Assembly: GCA_009823395.1 (NCBI GenBank)
Contig: CM020517.1
Coordinates: forward strand, 17,692,501-17,756,500
Length of the DNA: 64,000 bases
Direction: 5' to 3'
Source of the DNA: Thamnaconus septentrionalis
Taxonomy: Eukaryota; Chordata; Actinopteri; Tetraodontiformes; Monacanthidae
Position numbers and translations under genes: made by a program. The notes under the pieces were generated by a model. The model did not search any database and had not been told where the DNA came from. It worked only from the letters and a program-made list of their open reading frames with translations. Positions within the stretch are counted from its first letter, which is position 1. Each line of letters opens with the position of its first letter. This document shows, piece after piece, positions 1 to 36,171 of the stretch.

Positions 1-1634
1 CGGCGCTGCGGGGATGTTGGCGTGTGGGAGGAGGAGACAACTGAGGGAGCCACTGCACAGCCGCATCTGTCTTCCGATACACCAACTAGAGATGGGGATT
101 AGAACTGTTGTGTACCATGAACTTCAAATACGCAGTTCATTTTTTCATTTGGAAGTGCAACCTCGGAATTGCATGGCGCCAGCTGTAGGTTGGACTATAA
201 AATATTGAATTTTCCGGGTTTGACCGTGGCCGTCCTGGTCCAGCTGTGACCATCAGGTCGTGTTGCGACGTCTGTGTGAAGTTCCATGGCGGGAAAATAA
301 TGACAGTTGACAAAGATTTTTTAGATGGTCCTCACGTAAACCTTGCAAATACGTAAAACTTTGCTATTATGAGTGATCTCTGTTAGGGTTATATATGCCG
401 TATAAATTATATATGTTTTATATACGTTATGTATATAAAACGTCCAATAATGGCCCACTGGTCATAACTTTATCAGAATAAATAATACTGAGAGCAGCAA
501 AGCCGTTAACAATGATCCAGTTTCTCATCAGGACGTCTGGTCAGTTCAGTGCAGGTTATTCTGACACAACTTTGTCATTATTAGTCACTTATTAGCCAAT
601 GTACTGTTTCATTGTTGGCAAAAAAAAAAAAAACTTTACAAAACTAAATTTCAGAGCCTGTACTTTCTTAATTTGACTTGAGTAAAGGAGTTGAATCAGC
701 ACTTTTACCCGAGTGTGAATACTTTTGCCACCTCTGATGTAGACACATCTAAACAAAGAGAACGCATACGCACGTCTTCCCACTCTCTCTAATATAAAGT
801 AGCAGACAGTAGCAAAAAGAAGAGAGAATGGCTCTAACCAACTGCAACACAACTGCGATATTTCTTTTTTAAAACTCCTGCCAGGGTTGCAGAAGATCAT
901 CCTCACAAAACGCTGAGAGCAGCGTCTTGAAGGATCTGTTTGGTTTTTTTCTGTTGTTCTTGTTTTGGGCCTTTTGCTCTTTTGTTCTTCATCCTCCTCA
1001 TCTGCACTGTGGCAGCCAAGGCTCAGCAAAGCGCCAGTGAAAACTGGAAAAGCTGTTGAGCTTCAGTGATGAACTGAAGAGACGCTGGGATTTGTAGTGA
1101 TACAAAAATCGCCATTGCTAAACAGCAGACATACATAAATATAAATGCAGAGCGTCTTAAAGGTCCAGTGTGTAAAATCTGCCTTGATTTATGATTTCCA
1201 TACTGGTCAAACCTTGACAAACTGCCCAGTAATACATTAATAGAAGTGTTTACTCGCAGTACAATCATAGTCACTTGGTTTTCAGAACAGTTCTCATATA
1301 TATATGAGAAATATACTTCCAGCAACAAGTTTCTCGCTCCCGGTTAGCTGCCATCTTGCACCGCCATCTTTTCAGGGAGCCTGGTGTTTAAAGAAGCCCG
1401 GCTGACGCTGCCATTCATTTGGAAACGCACACAGTCAGTTGGGCTTCTGCAACAACTGCACACACCGAGCCTATAATCAGGCCACTTTCATAGCCACCAA
1501 CCGCAGATGACTGCAGTTGGTGGAACTATTGTCGCACCCTCGTCTCCCTCGCTAGCAAGTTCCATTGCCACCGTGTTACGACAATTATTGACCCGGAGCA
1601 ACCGAACCGCCAGAGTCCCGTGCGTCACACTCAC
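1..1634 (-). other. kcnh5: kcnh5 intron 5, partial
   Basis: No further kcnh5 exon is recognisable here. The stretch holds AT-rich DNA around 360-440, short A runs, and a 5'-end copy of the TTAA-flanked MITE at 1157-1425. Confidence 0.8.
1157..1425 (+). mobile_element. TTAA-flanked TIR element (family A), copy 1, 3'-truncated
   Basis: It begins TTAA then AGGTCCAGTGTGTAA, followed by the family body (TTGATTTATGATTT, ACTCGCAGTACAAT, TTGCACCGCCATCTT). The same body recurs at 5867, 25755, 29464, 52530 and 62347. The right end is degraded and the border is approximate. No coding capacity, so it is a non-autonomous element. Confidence 0.7.
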
Positions 1635-24810
<23,176 letters not shown>

Positions 24811-24945
24811 GCACGATCATCTGGTTAATGGTTTTGTTTTGTTTTTTTGTCACATGACTTTTTTTAAAATTATTATTTCCTTGGGGCAATAATAACAAGA
24901 TTAAAAAAAAAAAATTATATACCACACACATAAACCGAGTGGTAC

Positions 24946-24978
24946 AACCAAACTCAACCAATCAGGTTGAGTTTGGTT
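24946..24978. repeat. perfect 14-bp hairpin, 5-nt loop
   Basis: AACCAAACTCAACC (24946-24959) and GGTTGAGTTTGGTT (24965-24978) are exact reverse complements around AATCA. Confidence 0.95.
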
Positions 24979-25020
24979 TCAACTAATTTTTCAATAGGAT
25001 ACTAGGACTAATACCGAAGT

Positions 25021-25205
25021 GTATTGCATTCACTTGGCAAATAAAAAAAAAAATCTCTCTTTTTCAGTGCAATTATTTCTGTTTTTCGTGCCATTTTTTA
25101 TTACCACGAAAACCTGGGCTGAAAAATAAAAATTAGCACGAAAAACAGAAATGATTACACTGAAAAACAGATGTTTTTTTTTTATTTGCCAAGTGAATGC
25201 AATAC
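25021..25205. mobile_element. foldback element, arms about 80-90 bp
   Basis: The left arm starts GTATTGCATTCACTTGGCAA and the right arm ends TTGCCAAGTGAATGCAATAC. Both contain TTTTCAGTG and ATTTCTGTTTTTCGTGC motifs in mirror order. The arms are nearly identical over their whole length with almost no unique centre, so the element is one long hairpin. No coding capacity. Confidence 0.85.
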
Positions 25206-25754
25206 GCCGTAGACTAAATGTGTTCGACCAAACAGTTGAGCAGAACTTTAAGTTACATTCATGGGTTCAGTTAATTAAGGGTTAAGTTACATGAATTAAG
25301 AACACTTGCAAGTAAACTGCACCGCTGTTCTTAACAATCAATAAGAAATCTGTTCTCAATGTTAAATGTGAAACATGTTTTTATTTTCTCTAAAATGTGC
25401 AACGATGACAATTTATCACAAGTCGACTAGATTGCAGCGGTTAAATTAATCCTACTTATGAGTTTTAGGGTTTGCGTTTTCAAAGCAAATCAAAGGAGGT
25501 GTGGACAAAGCTAGAACGGAACGTGCGTTCCCTCTCCGTCTCTCTGCTGGAGTCCTTGAGGAATGCTCATTAGCTTATATGAAGGGTTGACGGGGCCGCT
25601 GAGAGCCAAGGACCCTCACAGGACAGCCGAGAGTCCTGCCGCTCCACTGTGGCTCCCTGCCGGGCCCCAATTTCAGCTCACATCTGTTATTTACCTGCCA
25701 ATCGTAAAGGAGCCTCAAACAATCACACCTGAATTTAACTCTGTGGCTCCTATT

Positions 25755-26201
25755 TTAAAGGTCCAGTGTGTAACATTTGGCCTGATTTATGATTTTCTAT
25801 ATTGGTAAAAGCTTGATATACTGCCTATAAATACCTTCATTAAAGTGCATACTCGCAGTACAATAAAAGCAATTTGGTTTTCCTGCCCTTAGAACGGTTC
25901 ACATATCTAAAAAGAATGTCAACAGATCAGTCAGGGTCTTGCTCCTAGCTAGCTGCAATCTTGCACCGCCATTTTCTAAGGAAGCCTGTTGTGGACAATC
26001 TAACTGGCCGACAGCGAGTTTCGTATTTAGGCTGAACACTCTTGTCTTCAAATAAAGTAACAAAGAAGACGGTGGACGAGGTATCCAGGATTGGGTGCAC
26101 AGGGACTGGCAAGGTATCCAGGATTGGGTGCAGCAATGGAAAATGTAACCACTTGATGGCAAGTTTCTTCTTCAAAATGGGATAAGAGATTTAACCTTTA
26201 A
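25755..26201 (+). mobile_element. TTAA-flanked TIR element (family A), copy 3, both ends present
   Basis: It begins TTAAAGGTCCAGTGTGTAA and ends ACCTTTAA, so the tetranucleotide TTAA borders both ends. The internal order matches the other copies. A 21-bp stretch (GGTATCCAGGATTGGGTGCA) is duplicated inside at about 26080 and 26113. The TTAA target fits piggyBac-type insertion, but TTAA may instead be the outermost part of the inverted terminus. Confidence 0.8.
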
Positions 26202-29200
26202 CCTGCTAGCAATGAAAAATGGTAGGGTTTTTCCACTTGATGTTTTTGTTTTTCTTGACCATAGGTCTGAAAACATTGGCCGTTTTGGTCCTTCAAGCTC
26301 AAATGTTGCCAGTTTCTTCGTAAGTAAGATATAAAAAAAAAAGGGAGGGAGGGAAGCTCCATCTTGAACGAGGTCAAGCTGGGGTAAGACCAGAGTTTAG
26401 ACAAAAATATCCAAAATAAACCTAAACATAAACTGAATACAGACGCTGCGTGAATCTTTAAAAACGTCCCACTGACCGCTCAAAGCCCTTTCAAAAAACC
26501 TGCAATCGGACAAGACGATAAACCCCGCCACAAAAATCATATGAAAGCAACAGCTGCCGGTTGTTGCGTCTGACACGTTTGCTTTAATGTGGTTCTGAAT
26601 GTCAGAGTTTGATTTGTGAAATGACTCATCTCGCCGCCGCACCTGTGAAAAGCCGCCGACGCCGGTGAGAATATGGCAGCATATTGCGAGCAAGAGAGTG
26701 CGCGCACGCTGTAAATATGCGCGGCAGCAAAGACTCCTGCGGGATGCTGTTAATTGGTGAACTTGCATCATGAGGCAGCAAACATACGAGACAGCTCAGG
26801 TCAGACAGCTGCTGCGTAACAGGAGGCGCTGACGAGCAGGGCCCCTCCTGTGTTCCAACACTGTTTATCACCGCAGACAAGCGCTTGGAGGTTTACCCAA
26901 GACAAAGGCGACTGTGCGAATGCCTACGAGATGCAATTATTGGGAGGAGTTGTCATACCACTAAAAGTTTAGGGGGTGCGTTTTGAAACTGTTGTTTTCC
27001 CCCTTTTTTCTGTCCTACAATTTAAACATCAAACGGAATCTCTCCGACCACAGCAGCGGGGTAAAGTTACAGTGAACTGTCACATACATGTTGCTCATAT
27101 TGTTCAGTGAATGTTGACCCATAGAGACCCCATTTAGACATTCACCATATTTAGAACATCTTAAAATCAGGCCGTCAGGCAGTTGGCCGCCACTGACGCC
27201 AATGAGACATCCCGAGTGGAGGACTCCAGTCACGGCAGCGCCACAAGATGGCGTTGTACTTAAGGCGCTCGTTGGATTGTCTAAGTTTGTTGTAAGAATT
27301 CAACAAAGCAGCCTGCAAGTACCCAGGAACTGCTGTAGGCTTTTAGTGATCAATCTTGTTCTGAATTGTTTTCCATGATGTCAGAAAATGGGTCTAAATT
27401 GTTGTGAATTATGGATGAGCTGTGCATGTGATGCAGTGGAGGTGTATGAATGAGTACCTGCAACTACAGCACCGCCATTCCACCTCCATGTGGCCAACTG
27501 GGAGCAGAGAAACCTGATTATGAAGTCGTTGTCATTGAAATGAAGTGAATGCATGTACACCAAAACAAACCGCCTCTCGACATCCTCAGTGACTTCCAGT
27601 GTAGTGGGGACATGGTATCAAATGAGCAAACAAGCATCATTGGTTAAAGTTCCATCTAGTCTCATCATCATCATCATCATCATCATCATCAGGGACAGAA
27701 GGAAGGCATCATTAACTGACAGGGACATACTCCTCCAAAATATCTAGATGGGGAAAGATGAGATGCAGAATTGATAAAACTCATTTCAAAGTGAACTTCT
27801 GAGAGCAAAAGCAACAGAACGCAGGTTGTTTGGGAGCTTGTTTGTCCTGTTCACAGACAGGCATCTCATGTGAGACTGGCTGTATTCCATCTCGGGGCTC
27901 TTTGCAAGTCGTTTCGTGCAAAAAGCAATAAGATTTTTCAGTTATTTATGATCCTGAGTGCCTCAACACCAGACTGAAGTGCGCGCCTGTAACTCTGAGT
28001 ATTAGTCTCGCTGCAAGACGTCCGCACGTGTCGCAGAATCACCAGCGCTGGACGGTGAGGAGAGAGCGTCTGCAGGGGATTTGATGGCTTTAATCACTCT
28101 AATTACACCTCATGACTAACCCCCAATTATGCCCAATCAGCATTCAGCGGGAGGGCCTCGCTATTCTTCACGTGAAACAGGCGCTTGGGGCCAGGCAGCC
28201 TGGAAAGTTCGCTGCACTCAAGTGCCTTCGAGTCCAATGAGCCCGTTCCAAGATGGTCGGGCCCCAAAGAGACTCCACCGAATCACTTCATCGAGGGGAT
28301 CAAAAACCCGATTAGAGGAGGCAAGAGGAAGAATCCTGCTCCCGCGGCTCTCTGTGTGAGCGCGAGTTATTTCCAGCTCTGGTGTATGTGAAAAAAAAAA
28401 AAACTGGTAAAAGCCACAGTGTGGAGATCAGAGGAAGAGCAGCCGGACCATCGCCAACACCTCACATGGAAAAGGAAAAGAATGGGGGGGGGGAATGGAC
28501 CTGATCAATGCCGCCTTCACATCTGGAAGGAGCTGCATCTCTTCTTATTGATCTCAAAATTAATTAGTCCGGCTCTCCACCGGGGCTGCCAGCGCTCAGT
28601 GGCTCCTAAAAAGAAAAAGCCAAGAGGGATTGAATATCAAAGCGATGACCACAGACGATCCTGCCAAACCAGCGGCAGAGAGATGCTTGTCCTATAGAAA
28701 GCCCTGCCATTACCATTAAAGACTAAACCTGTAAAAGGTGTATGGGGGTGGTGGACACGTTGGTGTCCGTCTACTTCAGACATAGGGGGAGACGGGGGGA
28801 CTGAGACCAGAGGCTTTAATCGCTGCTCTGGAAGAATCTCGACCCACAGCTGGAGTCAAGTGGTGGGCGGGGTCGGCATTGGGCATGTTTTGACCCAAAG
28901 GGCGAAAGCTTGTTTTATTGTAACAAGGTGGAGGCGGGCTCTTTGAAATCACCCTGTTGCGGTCACGTCGATATTTCCTGCGATCGCGACAACGATCGTT
29001 CTTCCACACCATCCCAGCCGGCGCTTCCGCCAAGAGACTCCGGCTCGGCGGGTGCACTAATCGGCATGGCGTCCTGCTCCCCACGCGGAGTCAATCATCC
29101 AACTCGCTGAATGCAGATTCTGCACACCTGGCTGAATGTAACGTTCCTCCACATAACCCTTCCGGCACTTGTGCCAGACAAGCTGTTCAACCGTCGGCAC

Positions 29201-29463
29201 CCGGAGCTCAAACGAAGGGTCAGCGGCAACAGGAAAAATACTCTTTGGCATTGACGGTGAAGAGCCGTCAAATTTTTCATGGGTGCAAACCCAAACACTG
29301 AAGCTCGGCTGCTCATCCAACAAATGCATGTTTCATGCAAATGTGGCACCAAAAGAGAAATAAACAGGCTTTGCGACATTGTGAGATGTATTGCCAAGAG
29401 GAATTGTTTCTCATTTACTACCTAGCCTATTATTACAAATTTCTAATTATTTATGTTTTATCC

Positions 29464-29816
29464 TTGAAGGGTAAATGTGTAATATTTGGAGATTTTGAGA
29501 GAAAACAGAGACATCAAGTGGTTAAACTTTAGATTGCAACGCTCTTTCACCCACTCCCTCTCCCGAGCTTGCCAGTGAACTACAGTGGCCTGCACACGCA
29601 AACCTGGCAACCTCGTCCACCTTCTTGTTAGTTTGTTCGTTTGTGCGTTCACCCAAATACAAAACACAATGTCAGGAGGGCTGGATTGTCCACACCAGGC
29701 TTCCTTAGAAATAAAAAATATGACGGTGCCAATCAATAATGATAAATAATATCAGAGTACCTCACAAGAATATAAAAATTGTAAATCGGGCCAAATTATT
29801 CACACTGGACCTTTCA
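29464..29816 (-). mobile_element. TTAA-type TIR element (family A), copy 4, reverse orientation
   Basis: The left end GGTAAATGTGTAATATTTGG, the internal ATCAAGTGGTTAAAC and the right end TTCACACTGGACCTTTC are the reverse complement of the family termini and body. The central part is diverged. Confidence 0.7.
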
Positions 29817-32235
29817 AAAGTCGACCTGTCTCAGGAAAGTTAGTTAGTGGATCTAAAGTTTTAGACTGTCACCTTTTTCTTTTCCTCTCGCGCTGTTTTT
29901 GGGAGACTTGCTCGTCTTCGGTTTTACTTTCTTGAGGCGTTACCTGAAGCGAGCCTGAACGGGGAGCTCGACGTATTCAGCACCTCTTCCTCTGCTGTTT
30001 GAATTGGAGACTTCCGGGCGACACTGTGGAAGCTTTCAGAGGAGGAGCCTCAGGTAGCCTGCTTTGTGTCTGCTGACGTTAATTACGGCCGTGTTGCGAG
30101 CCTTGCAGTTTCTGACTCCCTGCCTTCCCCTTCCAGATCGGACAGCTCAGGTTCGTCAGTAGTTTTGGAGAGCTTGGCTCGTTCCTCGCTTCTTAATTGA
30201 GAAGACACGGCCTCAGTGGCATGAAGAGACACATCAGCATGAGATCCAGTTCAATGAGGGGGTAAAGTGAATGAAATACAGAGTAGAATGACCATGTAAT
30301 GATCAATATCTAACTTTTATAGAGATTTTTATTTTGCCTCTCAAATTGTATTTCTGTAATGTTTTCAACCACGATAATGAATGACTTATACACTGAGGTG
30401 TATGACTACTTCTGTCTGGCTTCTTCAAGACACTCCTCTATGGTGAGCACGTGCATGTGTGAAATGCTCGACTCTTTGCCCTTTCAAGTTAAAGAAGCAA
30501 AGTTGTGAGGACCGCCAGACGGAGGAGCGCTGCAACTACTGATTTTATAAAGTATCAAATGACAGCGGAGGAAAATTCTGCAAAAGAAACCCAACTGTGG
30601 TGCAGCGGGAGAAGTTTTTTCAGGAAGATGCAGTGAGTCACCTTGTCGCCCACAATGGGCTATTAACAGCCTCTGTTACCATGTCAACTGGGTGGTTTGT
30701 GTGGTTCAAATGGACTTTAAAACAAGCCAATGACTTCAAGGTGAAAAAGAAATGGACACCAGAGTTCCTGTGTTGTTGATGTGCATTTCTTTTTCTGTAC
30801 TATTATCTTAAGTCAAGCAAGAAGTCATATATAATAATGATAGTGAAAATAAAAAATCCCCATTTAAAAAAAAAAAAACAAAAAAAAAAAAAATCAGATC
30901 AAGCAGATCAAGGAACTAGCGGCAGCACAAGTTTCCCGATATGAAGATGAAACACGTGGTGCTGTCATTAAAAAAAAAACAACCCTCGTCCTCATCAGCA
31001 CTCCAGTCAAACATTACTCATTGCGAACAGATGTCTCGACGCAAGAAATGACCTGGCGAGAGCGACGATCACCCAAACAGAGGCAGCAGGGATTCTGTGC
31101 ACCACAGCAACTCAGGCCTCCTGGATTCACCGGTCAGAAGATTTTCACTTCTTTAAAACTACCAGTCGCAGCAGAGAGGAGGAAGTCTGACTACAGCAAG
31201 GGATTGTGGGGAGAAATCCAGATTTTTAGGAGGGTCCGTATACTGCCACTCTGGGCCGGGAATCTGAGCGCGAGCAGCAGCAGCAGGAGGGTAAGGAGTG
31301 CTTTTTACAAGATCTGACAGTCTGTTTCTCAGTGTGGTGCATTAAGTCGTGTTAAATATTTAGATGTACTGCCTTCAAACAGCCAAAAAGGATGTTTAGT
31401 GTCCTCGGTGGATTTTCTGACCTCCCTTGGCGTGACGCCAGGTTTTCCCTTCCAATAAACAAGCTCTGTCAGGCCGTCTGCCGCCTCTACAGAGATTCAT
31501 TAACTCCATAGGAAGGCACAGCGGGGAAGAAAAAAAAAAAAAGGAAAGATACCTAAATGGTCTTAAATGAGCATTTCGGTCAAGGCTGAAATACTGAGCA
31601 GCCAAATGATTTCTTTTGTAATTACCTCATACTGTACCTTTTAATGCAAATAAGAAAAAGTTTTCAAAAATAAAGAAAAGGAGAAAATATGTAGGCTAGT
31701 AATTATCGAAAACCTGATTAGAAAAGACCTATTTGAGACAAATTCAATTAACTGAGGCAGTAGGGTGGCCCAGTTTTTCTGAAGTCAAACCCTAAAAATA
31801 CCCCTGCCTCGGTGTAATCACAAGCTGGTGGGAATAGCAACAATTCATGACACAGACTTAAATTAAAAGACGGAATTTATGCATTGATTCTACAGTGTTT
31901 CATTTTCATTTATAGGAAGGCAATTCAGTGCCATTCAAATTTACATTATAAATTGCGGACGATTCGGCAATTTACCCTCTCCTCCTTCAGCCATTAGACC
32001 TCCAGGCTTAGTTAAGTCCGTCCAGCTCTCACTAGTGCTTATCCAATCACAGTCCAGCATGAGATGTAAGCCAGCTAGCTGGTCCTGGCGTCGCAGACTC
32101 CAGATCTGATTGGCTATCGCAACTGGGAACTGCCCATTGATCCGACCTCCCATTAGGGTTGCAGTTAGGGTCAGGGGAGGTCTGACATCCGTCACCGCCT
32201 GATCATTGGAGTGCATCATTTCCAAGACAAGCCTG

Positions 32236-32387
<152 letters not shown>

Positions 32388-33054
32388 CTGTCGCCAAACC
32401 AATGACAAATAAAAACTGGATCGACAGATCAGGTGTGTGTTCGCATTACCGGGAGCGTTTACGACGTGCACCTTTAAAGCTTTTAATTTCACAAAGCAGA
32501 TGGCGACGCGCTGTGCGACTGTGTGCGCTATGGCACTGTCTCTCAAACAGCTGTGCAACACTCACACTCTTAGATCTCATTTCACACTCATGAATAATGT
32601 AGAAGAAAATCATCCACTCATCTGGATGGCATAAACAGCAGGCTAAATCACAACACAGAACTTGTGTGACATAAATGATACTTTGACAGGGGTGGGGGGG
32701 GGTAATTTGATGGTCCATAACTTATTAAGCAGCTCCGTTTAAAGTGGGGCTGGTGGGCACGTTGGACTGCATCACCACTCATCTTCACTCCATCTGCAGT
32801 CAAGGTGCCGAGTGCATCCTGAGGTACAGCATCGCTCTTCCAGGTGTCCAATCACCTGCATTTCCTCTAAATGGCATTTAAAGAAAACTTGCATGCCAGT
32901 GGCTCGAACATCACTGCAGAAGGGTCGCCATAATGAAGATGAAAGTGCTGCTGTCTGTTTCTCTCCCGTATGTGTTGACACTGAGGGAGAAAACAGGAAA
33001 GCGGTGGGTGACACCAGCAATTACGCTGCCTTCTGCATTCCATGTTTGGCCGAC

Positions 33055-33395
33055 TACGTCGTTTGCAGGGCTCTGCTGGAGCCTCTCCCAGCTGTCTGTC
33101 ACAAGGTGAAGGGTGACGCCCTGGACGAGTCGCCAGCTCATCGCAGGGCCACATAGAGACTAGCAAAGACAACCAGCCATTCACTCTCAGACTCAAACCC
33201 ATGGTAAATTTTGGCTTTCCAATTCACCTCACATGCATGTTTTTGGAGCGTGGGAGGAAGCCGGAAAACCCGGAGAGAACCCACGCAGACACAGGGAGAA
33301 CATGCAAACCCCGCACAGGAAGACCCCAGGCCCTGGAATCGAACCCACAACCTTCTTGCTGTGACCACTGCGCCCACTGGAACACCACTTGGACA
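33055..33395 (+). mobile_element. LINE-type 3' tail, copy 2 (family D), fuller
   Basis: It contains the full run of family D segments in order: TGCTGGAGCCTCTCCCAGCT, GGTGACGCCCTGGACGAGTC, ATCGCAGGGCCACATAGA, CATGCATGTTTTTGGAGCG, GGAGAACATGCAAACCCC and GGAATCGAACCCACAACC. It has no open reading frame of a reverse transcriptase. Confidence 0.7.
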
Positions 33396-33913
33396 AATTA
33401 TTTACACAAAAAAATATCGGGAACTATGCAAGGATGAAGTCCTCTGAGTCCGACTCTTGATCAGCGCCTCACAGATTAGGATCGCTCGTCCAGGTGGCAG
33501 CGCTGGCGACCCCCACAGAACGTTCTGTCTACTTCTGTCTACCAAGAAGGAGTGGAAACGGTCTGAGGAAGTGGGGGCTGTCTAAGATCAATTGGCTCCG
33601 GCGTAAAGGACGCCTAAACTCCCACTGCATTAAGCTCTTGGCCAAACGCCCGCCGGATGACTCACTTGAACTCACATATGTCAATTTCTGCCGTACGGAT
33701 CTCTGGCAGACGACTCCCGACCCCCCGCTTCAGGAGGTCTTGATCAGCGTTTAGACGTCTCCGGTCTTCAGCCTACACTTGTGAGTCATGCAGCGTTTGT
33801 GCGGACCACCGTGATTCCCCCGACATAATTAATATCCACACTGGAGAAGAAGCAACGCGTGCCAATAGTGTGCGTGTGTATGTGCACATACAGACAGCTA
33901 CCGTGTCGGCAAA

Positions 33914-33973
33914 CCCACACACACACACACACACAGATTTGTATACCTTTTTCTGTGTGTGTGTGTGTGTGGG
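33914..33973. repeat. inverted (CA)n / (TG)n pair, hairpin-capable
   Basis: CCC(AC)n at 33914-33935 and (TG)n GGG at 33954-33973 are reverse complements over 20 bp, with an 18-20 nt spacer. Confidence 0.9.
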
Positions 33974-34429
33974 CTCGTGGCTCCTGCAGCAGCTTTATTT
34001 ATGGCAGGCGAGTGGGAGGCTTCATACGTTTAACACTTTTCCATCGTCTCCATCGCAAAAAAAAAACAGAGAAAGGTTAACAGCTTTTATCTCATTCATC
34101 AAACAAGCGCGACAACACGGCCGCCTCAGATCTCATTAACATTACAGAAACCCTCCCCGTAATGTGCGTGCGCATTACATCCTCGGCGCTCTGATGGGAA
34201 AATCCCCATAGGCGTTTGCATTTACACATCACAAAGCGCTAATGTGGACGCCAATTCTCAGCTGCGCCTCGCTTTTTTTTTTTTTTTCTTTTTTCTTTTT
34301 TCTTTTAATATCAAGAATCACAAAATGGGAGAGATTCGCCCGAGGCGATGCGGGATTAGTGGCTTATATCGATATCTGTACGCTCCTTTCTTGAAGGAGG
34401 ACAGAGGAAAAGAGCCCCACAGATGGATG

Positions 34430-34640
34430 GATGATGCCAGCAGGAAAGAAAAAGGAGATGGACGGATGTGGCTGGAGGACAAAGAGAAGGGCGAAAGAAG
34501 AAGAAAGAGGATGAACATTTTATCAAAGACGGTTTATGGGACAGATGTTGAAGTAGCAGAGAGGGGAGGGGGACGTGCCCAGAACCGAAGAGGCCAAAGA
34601 GAGAACAGAAACTGGGAAGAAGAGAACTGCACATTGGGAA
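34430..34640. repeat. purine-rich low-complexity segment
   Basis: The + strand is dominated by A and G with imperfect GAAGAAGA and GGAGGAC blocks. The open frame through it is lysine-, arginine- and glutamate-rich and shows no domain. Confidence 0.6.
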
Positions 34641-35539
34641 AAGGAGGACAAGCTCGAGGCAAAAGGATGACTTTCGTTTTCTAATATTAGGAGGGCAAGA
34701 ACTTAAGATAATATAAGTGTGAGCAATAACAATGAAAAGCAATAACAAGGAGAATAGCTTCAGCAGAATAAAGTCCAGGGGCTCACCTTTTCTTTTTTTT
34801 TTTAAAATCTTGTCACACACTTTTACTATTAAACTTCCAAAGACTCGCTCTACCCAACTCCAGGCTAGTGTGTTTATTTATAACCCAAAACAGAAAAGCT
34901 ATACAAGCAATAAAATCATCTCGATATAAAGACGGAATAAAATAAAACAAGTTGTCAAGTTAAAACAAAGAATGTTCAAGTCGAAGAAATAATTCAAATG
35001 GCTTCTTTAATGAGTCCTGTCCTCAAATTACCAATCAAAGCATGACACTGCACCTTTTTTTTTTTTACCTAAACCTGATTCACTCCACCGTTGCTGATAC
35101 ATAACCTGAATTCCTTCCCTGGAATTAATTAATCATGTGCTTAAATTTAATCAGTCTCATCCAGACATGCAGGCAGGAGGCAGGGCTCGAGCACAAATCC
35201 CTCTATGGACTGAAATCTGTTACTATGTCTTCTGAAATTACTACAAGATAAATTCTCATGCCAAACTCAATATACTTATAAAGGAGAAGTGGACTGGCTT
35301 CCACATTAAAATGGCGTGAACTCAAGGCACTCAACCTTTCGACGCTGCATCGCATCACCTTGTATTGCTTGTCCAGCAAATTCTAAGTGATAAAGAAGAA
35401 TTCAAAGAACTTTTCCCGCCTCCTCAAACCAAAAACAAACAACACAACAAAACTATATACATGGGACCAAGCTCACAGGTAACAAACAACGGACGCGTAT
35501 TAAGACTAAGAGAGAGATGACTGGGTCAATGATGGGGTT

Positions 35540-35880
35540 GTCAATGTAGACGGCTAATCAGGTTAATTAAACGGCACAGTGGGCTAATTAATCACAACAG
35601 CACTCACAGTGGACCGTGGCCTTGCTTCCCCCCGAACCACCACCTGACCTCTCCTCTCCTGGATTGCCGGTGTGCTGCGGAGCGGGCGTCGAGAACCTTC
35701 CAGTAATTACACGGCGCCCAAACGCGAGGGGGGAGGAGGTGAGACGGCCCTCTGAAGGGAAAACATCCCCCGCGAACTGCCTTGCGTTTGGCCGCTCGAC
35801 AGGCGAGCCTAATTAGAAAAGTGGTGAGCAGCTCCGCCGGCACCACTGTGACACCGACGGTGCTAATTACAGCCGGCCGC
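35540..35880. promoter_or_regulatory. candidate enhancer: clustered TAAT-core motifs in GC-rich DNA
   Basis: Five homeodomain-type cores occur in about 310 bp: GGTTAATTAAACG (35560), GGCTAATTAATCAC (35582), AGTAATTACACGG (35702), CCTAATTAGAAA (35808) and GCTAATTACAGC (35859). The sequence between them is GC-rich and not repetitive. The function is inferred only from this clustering. Confidence 0.35.
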
Positions 35881-36171
35881 CACCCACTTCCACGATCACG
35901 CCTTCGTTTGGCGCCGCGCCGATCCCGACTAGCTAGCTGGCTAACTGACTAGCTTCACCTCAACAGAGCTCAACTTTGTTCGCTGGTGTCTAGATAATGA
36001 AGACGTTAGTGGCGTCCATTACAATGCAGAAACTGCAAAGCCTGAAAAGGCGGAGAATGGAAGGGGAGAAAACCATAGTGCAATTTGTTTGTCGGCAAAT
36101 CTCAGTATTTTGGGTAATAAAATGTTGGCGCGCGACTGAAGGATGTTTAGTTTCGATTCCCCTTTTACTTA

